Positions 18,492-28,027 of a stretch of 64,000 nucleotides of DNA are shown here, piece by piece. The notes under the pieces were generated by a model. The model ran no database searches, was not told the origin of the DNA, and was given only the letters and a program-made list of their open reading frames with translations. Made by a program: the position numbers and the translations under genes. Each line of letters starts with the position of its first letter. The first letter of the stretch is position 1. This stretch comes from Demequina lignilytica (GTDB taxonomy: Bacteria > Actinomycetota > Actinomycetes > Actinomycetales > Demequinaceae). The stretch spans positions 1 through 64,000 of the forward strand of contig NZ_JAUHPX010000004.1 of NCBI RefSeq assembly GCF_030418305.1, read 5' to 3'.

Positions 18492-19586
18492 CTACCGGCG
18501 CGAGGCGTCGGCGGCGATGCCCGCGGGCTCGGCGCCCGCGACGGGGCGATCGGCCTCGATCCCTTCCCCGGCGGCAACCTCCGCGAGCACCGCGGCCGGG
18601 ATCGCGTCGGGCATCGCGTCCGGCACCTGCTGCGGCGTGATCGCGGTGGTCTCCGCGGCGGGCTCGCCCAGCTTCACCAGGATGACCCCACCGAGGATCA
18701 GCGCGGCGCCCGCGAACTGGATCGGCGCCGGTGCCTGCCCGAGCAGGAGCCAGGCGAACGTAGCCGCCGCGATGACCTCGGTGAGCGACACGAAGGACCC
18801 GAGCCGCGCGCCGAGGCGCCGCGTCGCGGCGATGCCCGCGACGTAGGCGATCGCCGCGGTGACCACCCCGAGGACGCCGGCCGCGACCCACCACGGCACC
18901 GCGAGGGGCAGCAGCTGGACCGCGCCGAGCACCGCCGCGAAGGGCACCAGGCCGGTCACGGCGGCGACCGCCAGGACGATGCTCGCGACCACGAGCCCGC
19001 CCCACGCCAGCATCACCGGCGGCAGACCCGTCGACGTGTCGCCGCCGATGACGAAGTAGACCGAGGCGCCCACCATCGCGAGCATCGCCCAACCGACGCC
19101 CACCAGGTCGACGGCGCCGGCGCCGCCGATCAGGTCGAGCAGCAGCACCATGCCGGCCATGGCGAGGAGCGCGCCGCCGAGCGTGAGCGCGCCCGGGCGG
19201 CTGCCCTGCGTGACCCACATCCAGCCGATGACCACCACCGGCGCCATGTACTCGATGAGCAGCGCGACGCCGACGTCCAGGTGGCCGACCGCCATGAAGT
19301 AGAAGAGCTGGCAGCCCGCGACGGCGAACACGCCGTACGCGACGATCGTGGGCCACGTCGAGCGCAGCAGATGCCACCGCCCCCGCATGGCCAGCACCGC
19401 GGGGACCGCGAGCGCGACGGCCGCGATCGCGACGCGGATCAGCGTGGCGGCGCCCGCCGACCAGCCGGCGTCGAGCAGGCCTCGCGCGAGCGAGCCGGAG
19501 GCACCGAAGGACGCCGCGGACACGAGCGCGAAGACGAGGCCCTGCCCGAGGCGGCCCCGCGCGACGTCATGAGTCAAAGCAGTCAT
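18492..19586 (-). CDS. EamA family (DMT superfamily) transporter
   Basis: A 364-residue inner-membrane exporter with ten predicted helices in two EamA repeats (about residues 12-145 and 160-295) and a hydrophilic tail of about 60 residues. I chose ATG 19586 over GTG 19598, because the GTG falls within the predicted -10 box and the ATG then starts a leaderless message. It is divergent from a CGNR regulator that may control it. The substrate is unknown; metabolite or amino-acid export is usual for the family. Confidence 0.85.
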   Translation of the reverse strand: MTALTHDVARGRLGQGLVFALVSAASFGASGSLARGLLDAGWSAGAATLIRVAIAAVALAVPAVLAMRGRWHLLRSTWPTIVAYGVFAVAGCQLFYFMAVGHLDVGVALLIEYMAPVVVIGWMWVTQGSRPGALTLGGALLAMAGMVLLLDLIGGAGAVDLVGVGWAMLAMVGASVYFVIGGDTSTGLPPVMLAWGGLVVASIVLAVAAVTGLVPFAAVLGAVQLLPLAVPWWVAAGVLGVVTAAIAYVAGIAATRRLGARLGSFVSLTEVIAAATFAWLLLGQAPAPIQFAGAALILGGVILVKLGEPAAETTAITPQQVPDAMPDAIPAAVLAEVAAGEGIEADRPVAGAEPAGIAADASRR

Positions 19587-19589
19587 GAC

Positions 19590-19623
19590 AGATGACACTA
19601 GATGTCGTTTGGTAATGTGTCAA
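19590..19623. promoter_or_regulatory. Overlapping divergent, probably leaderless promoters
   Basis: Minus strand: TTGACA (19623-19618), 17 bases, TAGTGT (19600-19595), then ATG at 19586. Plus strand: TAATGT (19613-19618) seven bases before ATG 19625. Neither ATG has a ribosome site. TGTCAT/ATGACA words recur across the region and could be regulator half-sites, so binding of the CGNR protein could affect both promoters at once. Confidence 0.55.
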
Positions 19624-19624
19624 A

Positions 19625-20152
19625 ATGACGTTCGCCAATGACACCGCGGAGGCGCTGGAGTCGGGCGTGTTCCTGTCGAACTCCGAGCTCGAGCCGGACA
19701 CGCTCACGACGCTCGACGACCTGCTCGAGTTCTTCGAGCGCTTCGAGTACACCGGCAGGCGCCCGACCGCCGCCGACCTCGAGCCCGTCCGCGCGATCCG
19801 CACCCCGCTGCGCGAGCTGTTCCTCGCATCGCGGGACCAGGCCGTGCCGCTGGTCAACCGGATCCTCGCGGAGCAGCACGCCGTGCCGCGGCTGGTGCGC
19901 CACGGCGACATCGACTGGCACATCCACGCGACGGACGAGCAGGGCCCGTTCCACGCCCGGATCCTGGTCGAGACGGCGATGGCGATGATCGACGTGATCC
20001 GCGGTCACGAGACGCAGCGGTTCTCGCGGTGCGCCATGGAGGACTGCGAGGGCGTGGTGCTCGACCTGTCGCGCAACCGCTCGCGCAAGTACTGCACCGT
20101 GACGTGCACCAACCGCGCGGCCCAGGCCGCGTTCCGCGCACGCCAGGACTGA
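19625..20152 (+). CDS. CGNR zinc-finger protein, putative regulator
   Basis: A 175-residue protein of the ABATE/CGNR family. The N-terminal 120 residues are the family's helical domain. The C-terminal zinc finger has Cys-x4-Cys and Cys-x3-Cys pairs (RCAMEDCEG and YCTVTCTNRAA, with CTNR in place of CGNR). Such proteins are presumed stress or stationary-phase transcription regulators. It faces the EamA transporter across about 40 bp, so autoregulation and transporter control are plausible. Confidence 0.82.
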   Translation: MTFANDTAEALESGVFLSNSELEPDTLTTLDDLLEFFERFEYTGRRPTAADLEPVRAIRTPLRELFLASRDQAVPLVNRILAEQHAVPRLVRHGDIDWHIHATDEQGPFHARILVETAMAMIDVIRGHETQRFSRCAMEDCEGVVLDLSRNRSRKYCTVTCTNRAAQAAFRARQD

Positions 20153-20204
20153 GGGACGCCACCGTCCGGAGGGGCGACCCCGGCGGCATGGGACCATGGA
20201 GCCC

Positions 20205-20804
20205 ATGCAGACCTATCGCGCCCGTTCCTCGCAGATCTGGGGCTGGACGGCGGTCGGCACGGGTGCCGTGATCGCCGTGTGGCACGTCATCGCCGCGGGG
20301 CTGGGGAACGCGCAGGGCGGGCTCGGCGTGGGCGCGGGGATGATCGCGCTCGGCCTCGCGGCGTTCCTGCGGCCGCACGTCGCGGTGACCGACGACCGCG
20401 TCGAGATCCACAACATCACCCAGGTCGCCACCGTGCCGTTCTCCCGGCTCGAGGGCCTCGACACCCGCTGGAGCCTCGAGGTGCGAGGAGACGACGGCCG
20501 CAAGGCGGGCGCGTTCGCCGCCCCCGCGCCCGGAGCAGCCCAGTCGCGACGGATCGAGAAGCAGGTGGCGCGCGAGTCGGAGTCGGGCGTGCCGCCCCTC
20601 GCCGGGCGCGCCGGCGACGCGACCGGGACCCCGTCGGGGGACGCCTCCGCCATGATCAGGGCCCGCTGGGACGCCTGGAGGGCGGCGCACCCGTCGGGCG
20701 ACCCCGCCGGCGAGGGTCCGTCCGTGCTGCGCCGCATCGACCCCGTGGGCCTCGGCCTCGCGATCGGCGGCCTCGCCGCGGCGGCCTGGGGGCTGCTGCT
20801 CTGA
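20205..20804 (+). CDS. PH-domain-like membrane protein
   Basis: A 199-residue protein with two N-terminal hydrophobic helices (about residues 11-32 and 38-52), a bacterial PH-like domain beginning with RPHVAVTDDRVEIHNITQVATVPFSRLEGLDTRW broken here for length, a charged linker, and a final hydrophobic helix at the C-terminus. This is the actinobacterial PH (bPH6) membrane protein layout. ATG 20196 is an alternative start, but a GGAG lies just before 20205. Function unknown. Confidence 0.7.
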   Translation: MQTYRARSSQIWGWTAVGTGAVIAVWHVIAAGLGNAQGGLGVGAGMIALGLAAFLRPHVAVTDDRVEIHNITQVATVPFSRLEGLDTRWSLEVRGDDGRKAGAFAAPAPGAAQSRRIEKQVARESESGVPPLAGRAGDATGTPSGDASAMIRARWDAWRAAHPSGDPAGEGPSVLRRIDPVGLGLAIGGLAAAAWGLLL

Positions 20805-20805
20805 G

Positions 20806-22251
20806 CTAGCCGTCCGCCGGCGTGCCCGGCGAGTGCGACTCGAGGAAGTCGTACAGCTCGCGGTCGTCGATCCCGGGATAGGTCCCCTGCGGCAGCGGGG
20901 AGAAGATGTGCGCGTGGACCCGCGCGCTGGCCCACGCGCGCCCGTGCCAGCGCTCGACCGCGCCCGGCTCGGGGCGGCGGCAGCAGGTGAGGTCCGGGCA
21001 GCGGGACGATGCGCGGTGCCCGGTCTCGCGCCCGCGGAACCACTTGGACTCCTGGTAGGGCACGCCCACGGTGATCGAGAACTCGTCCGAGTCGCCCTGG
21101 CCGGTCTGGGTCGCCTCGAAGAACGTGCCCTTGGGAGTGTCCGTGTACTGGTAGTACTCCGTGGTGCGGGTCGACCGTGAGAACGCGTTGCGCGCGCTCC
21201 AGTGGCGGCACACCAGCTGGCCCTCGGTCGAGCCGGTCGCGTCGACGGGCAGCGGCAGCCCGTCGTTCTCGTACGCGCGCATCACCGAGCCGTCCCCGTC
21301 GACGCGGAGGAAGTGCACCGGGATCCCGAGGCGCGACGTGGCGAGGTTGGTGAACCGCAGCGCGGCCGCCTCATGCGTGACGCCGAACGCGTCGCGCAGA
21401 TCCTCGATGGCGATGTTCCGCTCCTGCTTGGCCTCTTCGAGGAACGCGATCGTCGGCCCGAGCGGCATGAGGCACGCGGCCGCGTAGTACGAGGCCTCCT
21501 GACGCTGGCGCAGGAAGTCGGCGTAGTCCGTCGGCTCGCCGTGGCCGAGCACCAGGTGGGCCATCGACTGCAGCGCCAGCGACCGCAGCCCGTGGCCGCC
21601 GGGGATCGACGCCGGCGGGAGGTAGATCCGGCCGTTCTCCAGGTCGAGCACGCAGCGGGCCGAGTGCGGCAGGTCGCCCACGTGGACCAGGTCGAGCCCC
21701 ATCCGCTCCGCCATGAGGCTGACGGTGCGGTGGGTAAGGGCGCCGCCGCGGTGACCGACGGCCTCGACGTCCCTGCTCGCGAGGGCCTCGATCTCGGGCA
21801 GGTGGCTGTCCACCGCCTGCATCGCGCGCCGCTGCCGCGTGTTCGCGCGGCGCGCCTCCTCGGGGGTGGCGATCGCGAGCCGCGCGCGCCGGTCGAGCTC
21901 GCCGTGCAGGCCGACCAGCGCGCGCAGCACGTCGTCCGCCATGCCCTTCGAGGGGCGCACCGTCGGGAGGCCGAGCTCGCGGTACGCCGCGCGCGACTGC
22001 GCGCGCTCGAGGTCGATCTCGAGCGCCGAGCGCTCGTCGGGCGGGGACTCGTCGAGCAGGTCGGCGACCGTGACGCCGACGGCGCGCGCGAGGTCCGTCA
22101 GCAGGGTGAGCCGCGGCTCCCGCCGCGCGTTCTCGATCAGCGAGAGCTGGCTCGGTGCGACGTCGATCCGCGCGCCCAGCTCCTCGAGGGTCAGCCCGGC
22201 GGCGGTCCTGAAGTGACGGATGCGGCGCCCCAGCGTCGGAAGATCGGCCAT
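20806..22251 (-). CDS. RamB-like XRE transcriptional regulator with short-chain fatty-acyl domain
   Basis: A 481-residue regulator. The N-terminal XRE helix-turn-helix spans about residues 5-60 (LTLEELGARIDVAPSQLSLIE). The middle contains an ImmA/IrrE-like segment (HLVLGHGEPTDYADFLRQRQ) with a metal-binding His, and the C-terminal DUF2083-type domain has a cysteine cluster (SSRCPDLTCCRRPEPG). This is the layout of RamB/PrpR regulators of acetate or propionate metabolism. It is divergent from pckG, which fits control of gluconeogenic carbon flow. A TTG start ten codons earlier is less likely. Confidence 0.88.
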   Translation of the reverse strand: MADLPTLGRRIRHFRTAAGLTLEELGARIDVAPSQLSLIENARREPRLTLLTDLARAVGVTVADLLDESPPDERSALEIDLERAQSRAAYRELGLPTVRPSKGMADDVLRALVGLHGELDRRARLAIATPEEARRANTRQRRAMQAVDSHLPEIEALASRDVEAVGHRGGALTHRTVSLMAERMGLDLVHVGDLPHSARCVLDLENGRIYLPPASIPGGHGLRSLALQSMAHLVLGHGEPTDYADFLRQRQEASYYAAACLMPLGPTIAFLEEAKQERNIAIEDLRDAFGVTHEAAALRFTNLATSRLGIPVHFLRVDGDGSVMRAYENDGLPLPVDATGSTEGQLVCRHWSARNAFSRSTRTTEYYQYTDTPKGTFFEATQTGQGDSDEFSITVGVPYQESKWFRGRETGHRASSRCPDLTCCRRPEPGAVERWHGRAWASARVHAHIFSPLPQGTYPGIDDRELYDFLESHSPGTPADG

Positions 22252-22297
22252 GAATCTTGACACTAGCGAAAGATCGGCCAAACTTCACGCAAGATTC
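22252..22297. promoter_or_regulatory. ramB-like/pckG intergenic inverted repeat
   Basis: Perfect 8-bp arms GAATCTTG (22252-22259) and CAAGATTC (22290-22297) flank 30 bases. On the minus strand TAGTGT lies eight bases before the regulator ATG, so the left arm sits in its transcription start. TTGACA is on the plus strand at 22257-22262. The arrangement suggests an operator for autoregulation and pckG control; it is not proven to be a RamB site. Confidence 0.45.
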
Positions 22298-22376
22298 GAC
22301 CCTCGAGTGCGGCCAAGCCGCCGTAGCGTGAGTCTCAAGCCGCAAATTTCAGCGGATCCGACCTCGAAGGGGAGCG

Positions 22377-24218
22377 ATGATGACCGTCATCGAGCAGCAG
22401 ATCCTGGGCCTCGACGGCCTGCCCGCCGGAATCGACCCGTCGATCGCCGCCTGGGTGGGCCGCATCGCACGGCTCACCGACCCGGAGCGCATCGTGTGGT
22501 GCGACGGCTCGATGGCCGAGCGCCAGCGGCTCATCTCCACGCTGGAGAAGGCGGGCACGCTGACCCCGCTCAACCCCGAGCTCCGCCCGGGCTCCTACCT
22601 CGCGCGCTCGAACCCCGACGACGTCGCCCGCGTCGAGTCCCGGACGTTCATCTGCTCCGAGCATGAGGAGGACGCCGGCCCCACGAACAACTGGATGGAT
22701 CCCAACCGGATGCGCGCGACCCTGTCCGAGCTGATGGCGGGCGCCATGCGCGGACGCACCATGTACGTGGTGCCCTTCTCGATGGGCCCGGTCGGCAGCC
22801 CGCTCGCCCGCTACGGCGTGCAGGTCACCGACTCCCCCTACGTCGTGCTGTCGATGGGCACCATGACCCGCATGGGCGCCGACGCGCTGCGCCGGATCAC
22901 CCCGGGGACGCCCTGGGTACCGGCGGTGCACTCGGTGGGCGCGCCGCTGCTTCCCGGCCAGGAGGACGTGCCGTGGCCATGCAACGAGACCAAGTACATC
23001 GTCCACTACCCCGAGACGCGCGAGATCTGGTCCTACGGCTCCGCCTACGGCGGCAACGCGATCCTGGCCAAGAAGGCCTTCGCGCTGCGCATCGCGAGCG
23101 CGATCGGCCAGGACGAGGGCTGGATCGCGGCGCACATGCTGCTGCTCAAGGTGACCAACCCGGACGGCCGCGTGTTCCACGTCGCCGCCGCGTTCCCCAG
23201 CGCCTGCGGCAAGACCAACTTCGCGATGCTGCAGCCCACCATCCCGGGCTGGACCGTCGAGACGCTCGGCGACGACATCGCGTGGCTCGCGCCGGGCCCG
23301 GACGGCCGCCTGCGCGCCATCAACCCCGAGGCGGGGTTCTTCGGCGTGGCGCCGGGCACCGGGCGCGGCACCAACCCGGTCGCGATGGACACGCTCGAGC
23401 ACGACGTGGTCTTCACCAACGTCGCGCTCACCGACGAGGGCGACGTCTGGTGGGAGGGCATGACCGACGAGGTCCCCGACCACCTGACCGACTGGCTGGG
23501 CAAGGACTGGACCCCCGACGCGTCCACCCCGGCCGCGCACCCGAACTCGCGCTTCACCGTCGCGGCCGCGCAGTGCCCGACCATCTCGGACGACTGGGAG
23601 GACCCCGCCGGCGTCGTCGTCGACGCCGTCATCTTCGGCGGCCGCCGCGCGACCAACGTCCCGCTGGTGTCGCAGGCACGGTCCTGGGACCACGGCATGC
23701 TGATGGGCGCGACGCTCGCGTCGGAGCGGACCGCCGCCGCCGAGGGCACGGTGGGCGAGCTGCGCCGCGATCCCTTCGCGATGCTCCCCTTCTCGGGCGT
23801 GCACATGGCCGACCACTGGAAGCACTGGCTCGAGGTCGGCCACGCCGCCGAGGTCGCCGGCGGCGCCCCCGCGGTGTTCCAGGTGAACTGGTTCCGCAAG
23901 GGCGCCGACGGCCGGTTCCTGTGGCCCGGCTTCGGCGAGAACATCCACGCGCTGAAGTGGATCCTGGACCGCATCGACGGCACCGCGGAGGGCGCCGACA
24001 GCCCGTTCGGCTACGTCCCGGCCGACGGCGAGATCGACCACGCCGCCGCGGGCGTCGAGGACGCGGACTGGGCCGCCCTGTTCGCGATGGACAAGGACGC
24101 CCTGACCGCCGAGGCCGACGACGCCGCCGCCTTCCTCGACTCGTACGGCGGTCGCGTGCCCGCCGAGATCCGGGCCGAGCTCGCGGAGATGCGCGCGCGC
24201 ATCGACGCGCTCGACTGA
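22377..24218 (+). CDS. pckG: Phosphoenolpyruvate carboxykinase (GTP)
   Basis: A 613-residue GTP-dependent PEPCK that interconverts oxaloacetate and PEP, the first committed step of gluconeogenesis. Key motifs are the P-loop region [13 protein letters not shown], the metal-binding [10 protein letters not shown], and the [12 protein letters not shown] guanine-binding/substrate stretch. AAGGGGAG precedes two adjacent ATGs (22377 and 22380). It is divergent from the RamB-like regulator and ends in a strong hairpin shared with the convergent gene. Confidence 0.97.
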   Translation: MMTVIEQQILGLDGLPAGIDPSIAAWVGRIARLTDPERIVWCDGSMAERQRLISTLEKAGTLTPLNPELRPGSYLARSNPDDVARVESRTFICSEHEEDAGPTNNWMDPNRMRATLSELMAGAMRGRTMYVVPFSMGPVGSPLARYGVQVTDSPYVVLSMGTMTRMGADALRRITPGTPWVPAVHSVGAPLLPGQEDVPWPCNETKYIVHYPETREIWSYGSAYGGNAILAKKAFALRIASAIGQDEGWIAAHMLLLKVTNPDGRVFHVAAAFPSACGKTNFAMLQPTIPGWTVETLGDDIAWLAPGPDGRLRAINPEAGFFGVAPGTGRGTNPVAMDTLEHDVVFTNVALTDEGDVWWEGMTDEVPDHLTDWLGKDWTPDASTPAAHPNSRFTVAAAQCPTISDDWEDPAGVVVDAVIFGGRRATNVPLVSQARSWDHGMLMGATLASERTAAAEGTVGELRRDPFAMLPFSGVHMADHWKHWLEVGHAAEVAGGAPAVFQVNWFRKGADGRFLWPGFGENIHALKWILDRIDGTAEGADSPFGYVPADGEIDHAAAGVEDADWAALFAMDKDALTAEADDAAAFLDSYGGRVPAEIRAELAEMRARIDALD

Positions 24219-24237
24219 GACCCTCCTCCTCGAGGGG

Positions 24238-24274
24238 CCTGCGGGGGGCGACGCTAGACGTCGCCCCCCGCAGG
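24238..24274. terminator. Bidirectional terminator hairpin with a stop codon in its loop
   Basis: Perfect 16-bp arms (24238-24253 and 24259-24274) surround a 5-base loop. The loop contains the TAG stop of the minus-strand hydrolase (24256-24254), so its last codons form one arm. It lies 19 bases after the pckG stop. There is no U tract, as is usual for high-GC terminators. Confidence 0.8.
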
Positions 24275-25894
24275 CGCGTCCGACCCCGCCACGCGCTGAC
24301 GGATCAGGTCGAGCTGATCGGAGGTGTAGCCGCCGTCGCCGACCACCTGGATCCACGCCTCCAGCGTGGTGGAGCCGTAGCGGTGCCCGTCGCCGTCGGG
24401 GCCGGCGAGGTCCTGCATCGAGTCGACCATGGTCTGCAGGCCCGTCACCAAGGGGAACCACTGCATGTCCGGATGGATCCCGTCGTTGCGCTGGCCGTCC
24501 TCGAGCCACTCGGGCTGAGACCACAGGATGGGCAGGCCGGCCCACACGATCGGGTCCTTGCCGTGCTGCAGGAAGGCGACGCGCGGGCGCTCCCACGGCC
24601 CCCCGGCCTCCGCCAGGTCGATCCCCTCGTTGAACCAGCGGAACGCGATCCCGTCATCGAGGACGGGGCGGCCCACCGGGGAGCCGGCGTCGCGCGAGGC
24701 GGTGAGCTCGGCGTTCATCGCCGTGCCGTACGGCGTGCCGGCGAGCACCACGCCGTCGCCGTACGCGCGGAGCGCCTCCGCGTCCTCGAACGAGTCCTGG
24801 ACGGCCCGCGATCCGAGGCTCAGGCCGTAGACGAACAGCTCGGGACGGTCGGCCTCGGGCACCGCCGCCCACCAGTCGTGCACCGCGTCGAGCAGGGCGG
24901 AGGTCGAGTCGCGGTAGGCACCCGGGTGGAAGGTGTACGACTGCCAGCTCTCGGCGACGGAGTACTGCATCGTCACCAGCGCGGTGTCGCCGTGGAGCAG
25001 GTACTCGAAGGAGTCGATCGCCTGCCGGTCGAGCCACCCGGTACCAGTGGTCGCGGCGACCAGGATGGCGCCACGGTCGGCGGCGCCCAGGCGATCCAGC
25101 TCGGACACCGCGGCTGCGGCATGGTCGTCCCAGCCGCCGGGCTCGTCGACTCCGACGTACACGCGGATCGGCTCCTCCGCCTCGGTCTTCGTGAGCGACC
25201 CGATGTCGTGCGCGGAGGGGCCGCCCGCGAGGATCGACCGGCCCTCGTGTCCCGTGAGGTCCCAGGACAGCGCGCTCTCCGGGCCCGCCGAGCGGAACTC
25301 GCTCGCCGGCTCCTCCGCCCCGCCCGAGGCGTTGTACCGCTGGTAGCTCCACTCGGTGTAGGTGCCGAAGCCGTAGATCGCGGCGCCCACCACGGCGGCG
25401 ATCACCACGGTGACCACCACCATCGCCGAGGGCATGCCGAGCCATCGCCAGTGCTCCTCGCCCGGTGCGAGGCGACGGGCGAGGCGACGCGTGACCGCGG
25501 TGACCCCTCGCCCGAACGCCAGCAGCGCCGCGGCCGTCATCAGCGCGACGCCGAGCGCGACCAGGCCGTCGACCACCCCGGGCCGGGGCGCGCCGCCCGC
25601 GCCGGCCAGATCGCCCTGGGTGCGCGCCCACAGCCGCGCGAGCGGCACCGACCCGCCGACGGCCGCCACGCCCAGGATGATCCACGCGGCCCGCGGGACC
25701 CAGCCCTCCGGCGGCACCCTCACCAGGGCGGTGATCGCCACCCCGAGGGCGGTGCCGAGCGCGTACCCGATCGCGAAGCACACACCCGTCAGGACGCCCT
25801 GCTCGTACGGGAGCCGCGGGAGCAGGCTCGGGGTGGCGGAGAGTGCCGCGAGGATCAGCCCCGTCGCGGTCCCTGCCAGGCTCAATGCCCTCAT
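24254..25894 (-). CDS. Membrane-bound alpha/beta-hydrolase family protein
   Basis: A 546-residue protein. Residues 1-200 contain about five hydrophobic helices. The C-terminal 300 residues are an alpha/beta-hydrolase-type domain of the actinobacterial DUF family with membrane N-terminus. The nucleophile elbow is probably YGLSLGSRAVQ, and a late His occurs in NDGIHPDMQW. It is likely an envelope esterase or lipase-like enzyme, with its catalytic domain placed after the last helix; substrate unknown. The ATG 25894 begins the first hydrophobic helix, and the longer upstream frame is a shadow of the DUF1801 gene. Confidence 0.82.
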   Translation of the reverse strand: MRALSLAGTATGLILAALSATPSLLPRLPYEQGVLTGVCFAIGYALGTALGVAITALVRVPPEGWVPRAAWIILGVAAVGGSVPLARLWARTQGDLAGAGGAPRPGVVDGLVALGVALMTAAALLAFGRGVTAVTRRLARRLAPGEEHWRWLGMPSAMVVVTVVIAAVVGAAIYGFGTYTEWSYQRYNASGGAEEPASEFRSAGPESALSWDLTGHEGRSILAGGPSAHDIGSLTKTEAEEPIRVYVGVDEPGGWDDHAAAAVSELDRLGAADRGAILVAATTGTGWLDRQAIDSFEYLLHGDTALVTMQYSVAESWQSYTFHPGAYRDSTSALLDAVHDWWAAVPEADRPELFVYGLSLGSRAVQDSFEDAEALRAYGDGVVLAGTPYGTAMNAELTASRDAGSPVGRPVLDDGIAFRWFNEGIDLAEAGGPWERPRVAFLQHGKDPIVWAGLPILWSQPEWLEDGQRNDGIHPDMQWFPLVTGLQTMVDSMQDLAGPDGDGHRYGSTTLEAWIQVVGDGGYTSDQLDLIRQRVAGSDAPAGGDV

Positions 25895-25980
25895 GAGCCG
25901 GAAACTAGCACGCGGAGGTACGGTGACCTGGGAGCGCGGCCCCGGCCCGCGCATCGTCCAGGCGACCGAAGGAGCGACCC

Positions 25981-26412
25981 ATGGGAGCGGACACGTTCTC
26001 CGATGACGAGAAGGCGGCGATGAAGGCCGCGTCGACCGAGGCGAAGCGCCGCCGGTCGACCAGGAAGGAGGAGCTCGCCGCGGCCGACAGGGCGGCCTGC
26101 GAGGAGGCCATCGCGGCGATGGAGCCGGACGACCGGGCCCTCGCCGAGCGGGTCCACGGGATCGTCGCCGACGTCGCTCCCGAGCTCGCGCCCAAGACCT
26201 GGTACGGGATGCCCGCATATGCGCGCGACGGCAAGGTGGTGGTGTTCTTCAAGCCGGCGCACAAGTTCAAGTCGCGCTACGCGACGCTCGGCTTCGAGGA
26301 GCGCGCCACGCTCGACGCGGGGTCGTTCTGGCCCACGTCCTACGCCGTGACGGCCATCGACGACGAGGTGGCCGCGAGCATCGAGGAGATGGTCCGCCGC
26401 GCCATGGGGTGA
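25981..26412 (+). CDS. DUF1801/YdhG-like protein
   Basis: A 143-residue protein. The first 45 residues are a charged Lys/Arg/Ala helix. The rest is the YdhG-like fold with KTWYGMPAYARDGKVVVFFKP near residue 75, typical of DUF1801 proteins (the frataxin-like iron-chaperone fold family). GGAG lies eight bases before ATG. The biochemical role is not established. An inverted pair of the dispersed 10-mer immediately follows its stop. Confidence 0.85.
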   Translation: MGADTFSDDEKAAMKAASTEAKRRRSTRKEELAAADRAACEEAIAAMEPDDRALAERVHGIVADVAPELAPKTWYGMPAYARDGKVVVFFKPAHKFKSRYATLGFEERATLDAGSFWPTSYAVTAIDDEVAASIEEMVRRAMG

Positions 26413-26446
26413 GGACGATGCGCGCCGTCAGGCCGTCGCATCGTCC
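26413..26446. terminator. Hairpin built from an inverted pair of GGACGATGCG
   Basis: GGACGATGCG at 26413-26422 begins directly after the DUF1801 stop, and CGCATCGTCC at 26437-26446 is its exact inverse within the 3' end of the MIP gene. The 10-bp perfect stem has a 14-base loop. Placement between two convergent genes suggests a shared terminator. The same 10-mer is scattered singly through the window. Confidence 0.6.
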
Positions 26447-27129
26447 CCGTCGGGCGCGACGAGCGCGCGCTGACGCGCCGGGTAGAGCGTGCGCACGAGC
26501 ACCACGGCGATCGCGCCGCCGAGCAGCTGCATCGCGATGAACATCGCCACCGATCCCGGCGCGATCCCCGCGAACGTGTCCGACAGCATGCGCGCCACCG
26601 TCACGGCGGGGTTCGCGAAGCTGGTCGACGACGTGAACCAGTACGCGGCGGCGATGTAGCCGCCGACCGCGAACGCGACCGTGCGGCTGCGGTCGCCGCG
26701 CACCGAGCCGAAGATGATGAGCACCAGGCCGACGGTGGCGACCACCTCGGCGAGCCACTGGCCCGCTCCCCCGCGCTCGGTGGTCGACACGGAGACGGCC
26801 GGCAGCTCGAACATCAGGTTGGCGAGCACCACGCCCGCGGCGCCGCCCGCCATCTGCGCGGCGATCAGCACCAGCGCGTCGCGGGTGCCGATCAGGCCCA
26901 GCACGCGCTCCACGAGCGTCACCACGGGGTTGAAGGCCGCGGAGACGGGCTGGAGCGCGATGATGAGGGCGATGAGCGCGGCGCCGGTCGCGATGGAGTT
27001 CTCGAGCAGCTGCAGCCCGACGTCGTCCGACAGCCGCGTCGCCATGATCCCGGAGCCGACCACCGCCATCAGCAGGAAAGCGGTACCGACCAGCTCGGCG
27101 ACGGCCTTCCGGCCCAGGTGCGCGGTCAT
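26428..27129 (-). CDS. MIP/aquaporin family channel
   Basis: A 233-residue six-helix major intrinsic protein. The two pore half-helices are marked by NPVVTL (N67) and NPAVTV (N173), the first with Val instead of Ala. The SSTSFANPAVT context is typical of aquaglyceroporin-like proteins linked to arsenite or small neutral solutes. No arsenic genes are nearby, so the solute cannot be assigned. ATG 27129 is preferred over a GTG two codons earlier. Confidence 0.88.
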   Translation of the reverse strand: MTAHLGRKAVAELVGTAFLLMAVVGSGIMATRLSDDVGLQLLENSIATGAALIALIIALQPVSAAFNPVVTLVERVLGLIGTRDALVLIAAQMAGGAAGVVLANLMFELPAVSVSTTERGGAGQWLAEVVATVGLVLIIFGSVRGDRSRTVAFAVGGYIAAAYWFTSSTSFANPAVTVARMLSDTFAGIAPGSVAMFIAMQLLGGAIAVVLVRTLYPARQRALVAPDGDDATA

Positions 27130-27199
27130 GCGCACATCCTGCCAGCCGCGCGGGCCGCGTCCGGCGTGTTCACCGGACGTTCACCCGGGCGGGCCGGGC

Positions 27200-28023
<824 letters not shown>

Positions 28024-28027
<4 letters not shown>

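Noticed and set aside
16953..19595. Long plus-strand open frame of 880 codons across typA and the EamA gene
   Set aside because: Composition is extreme (Arg, Asp, Gly, Ala) and it mirrors conserved minus-strand genes, so it is a shadow.
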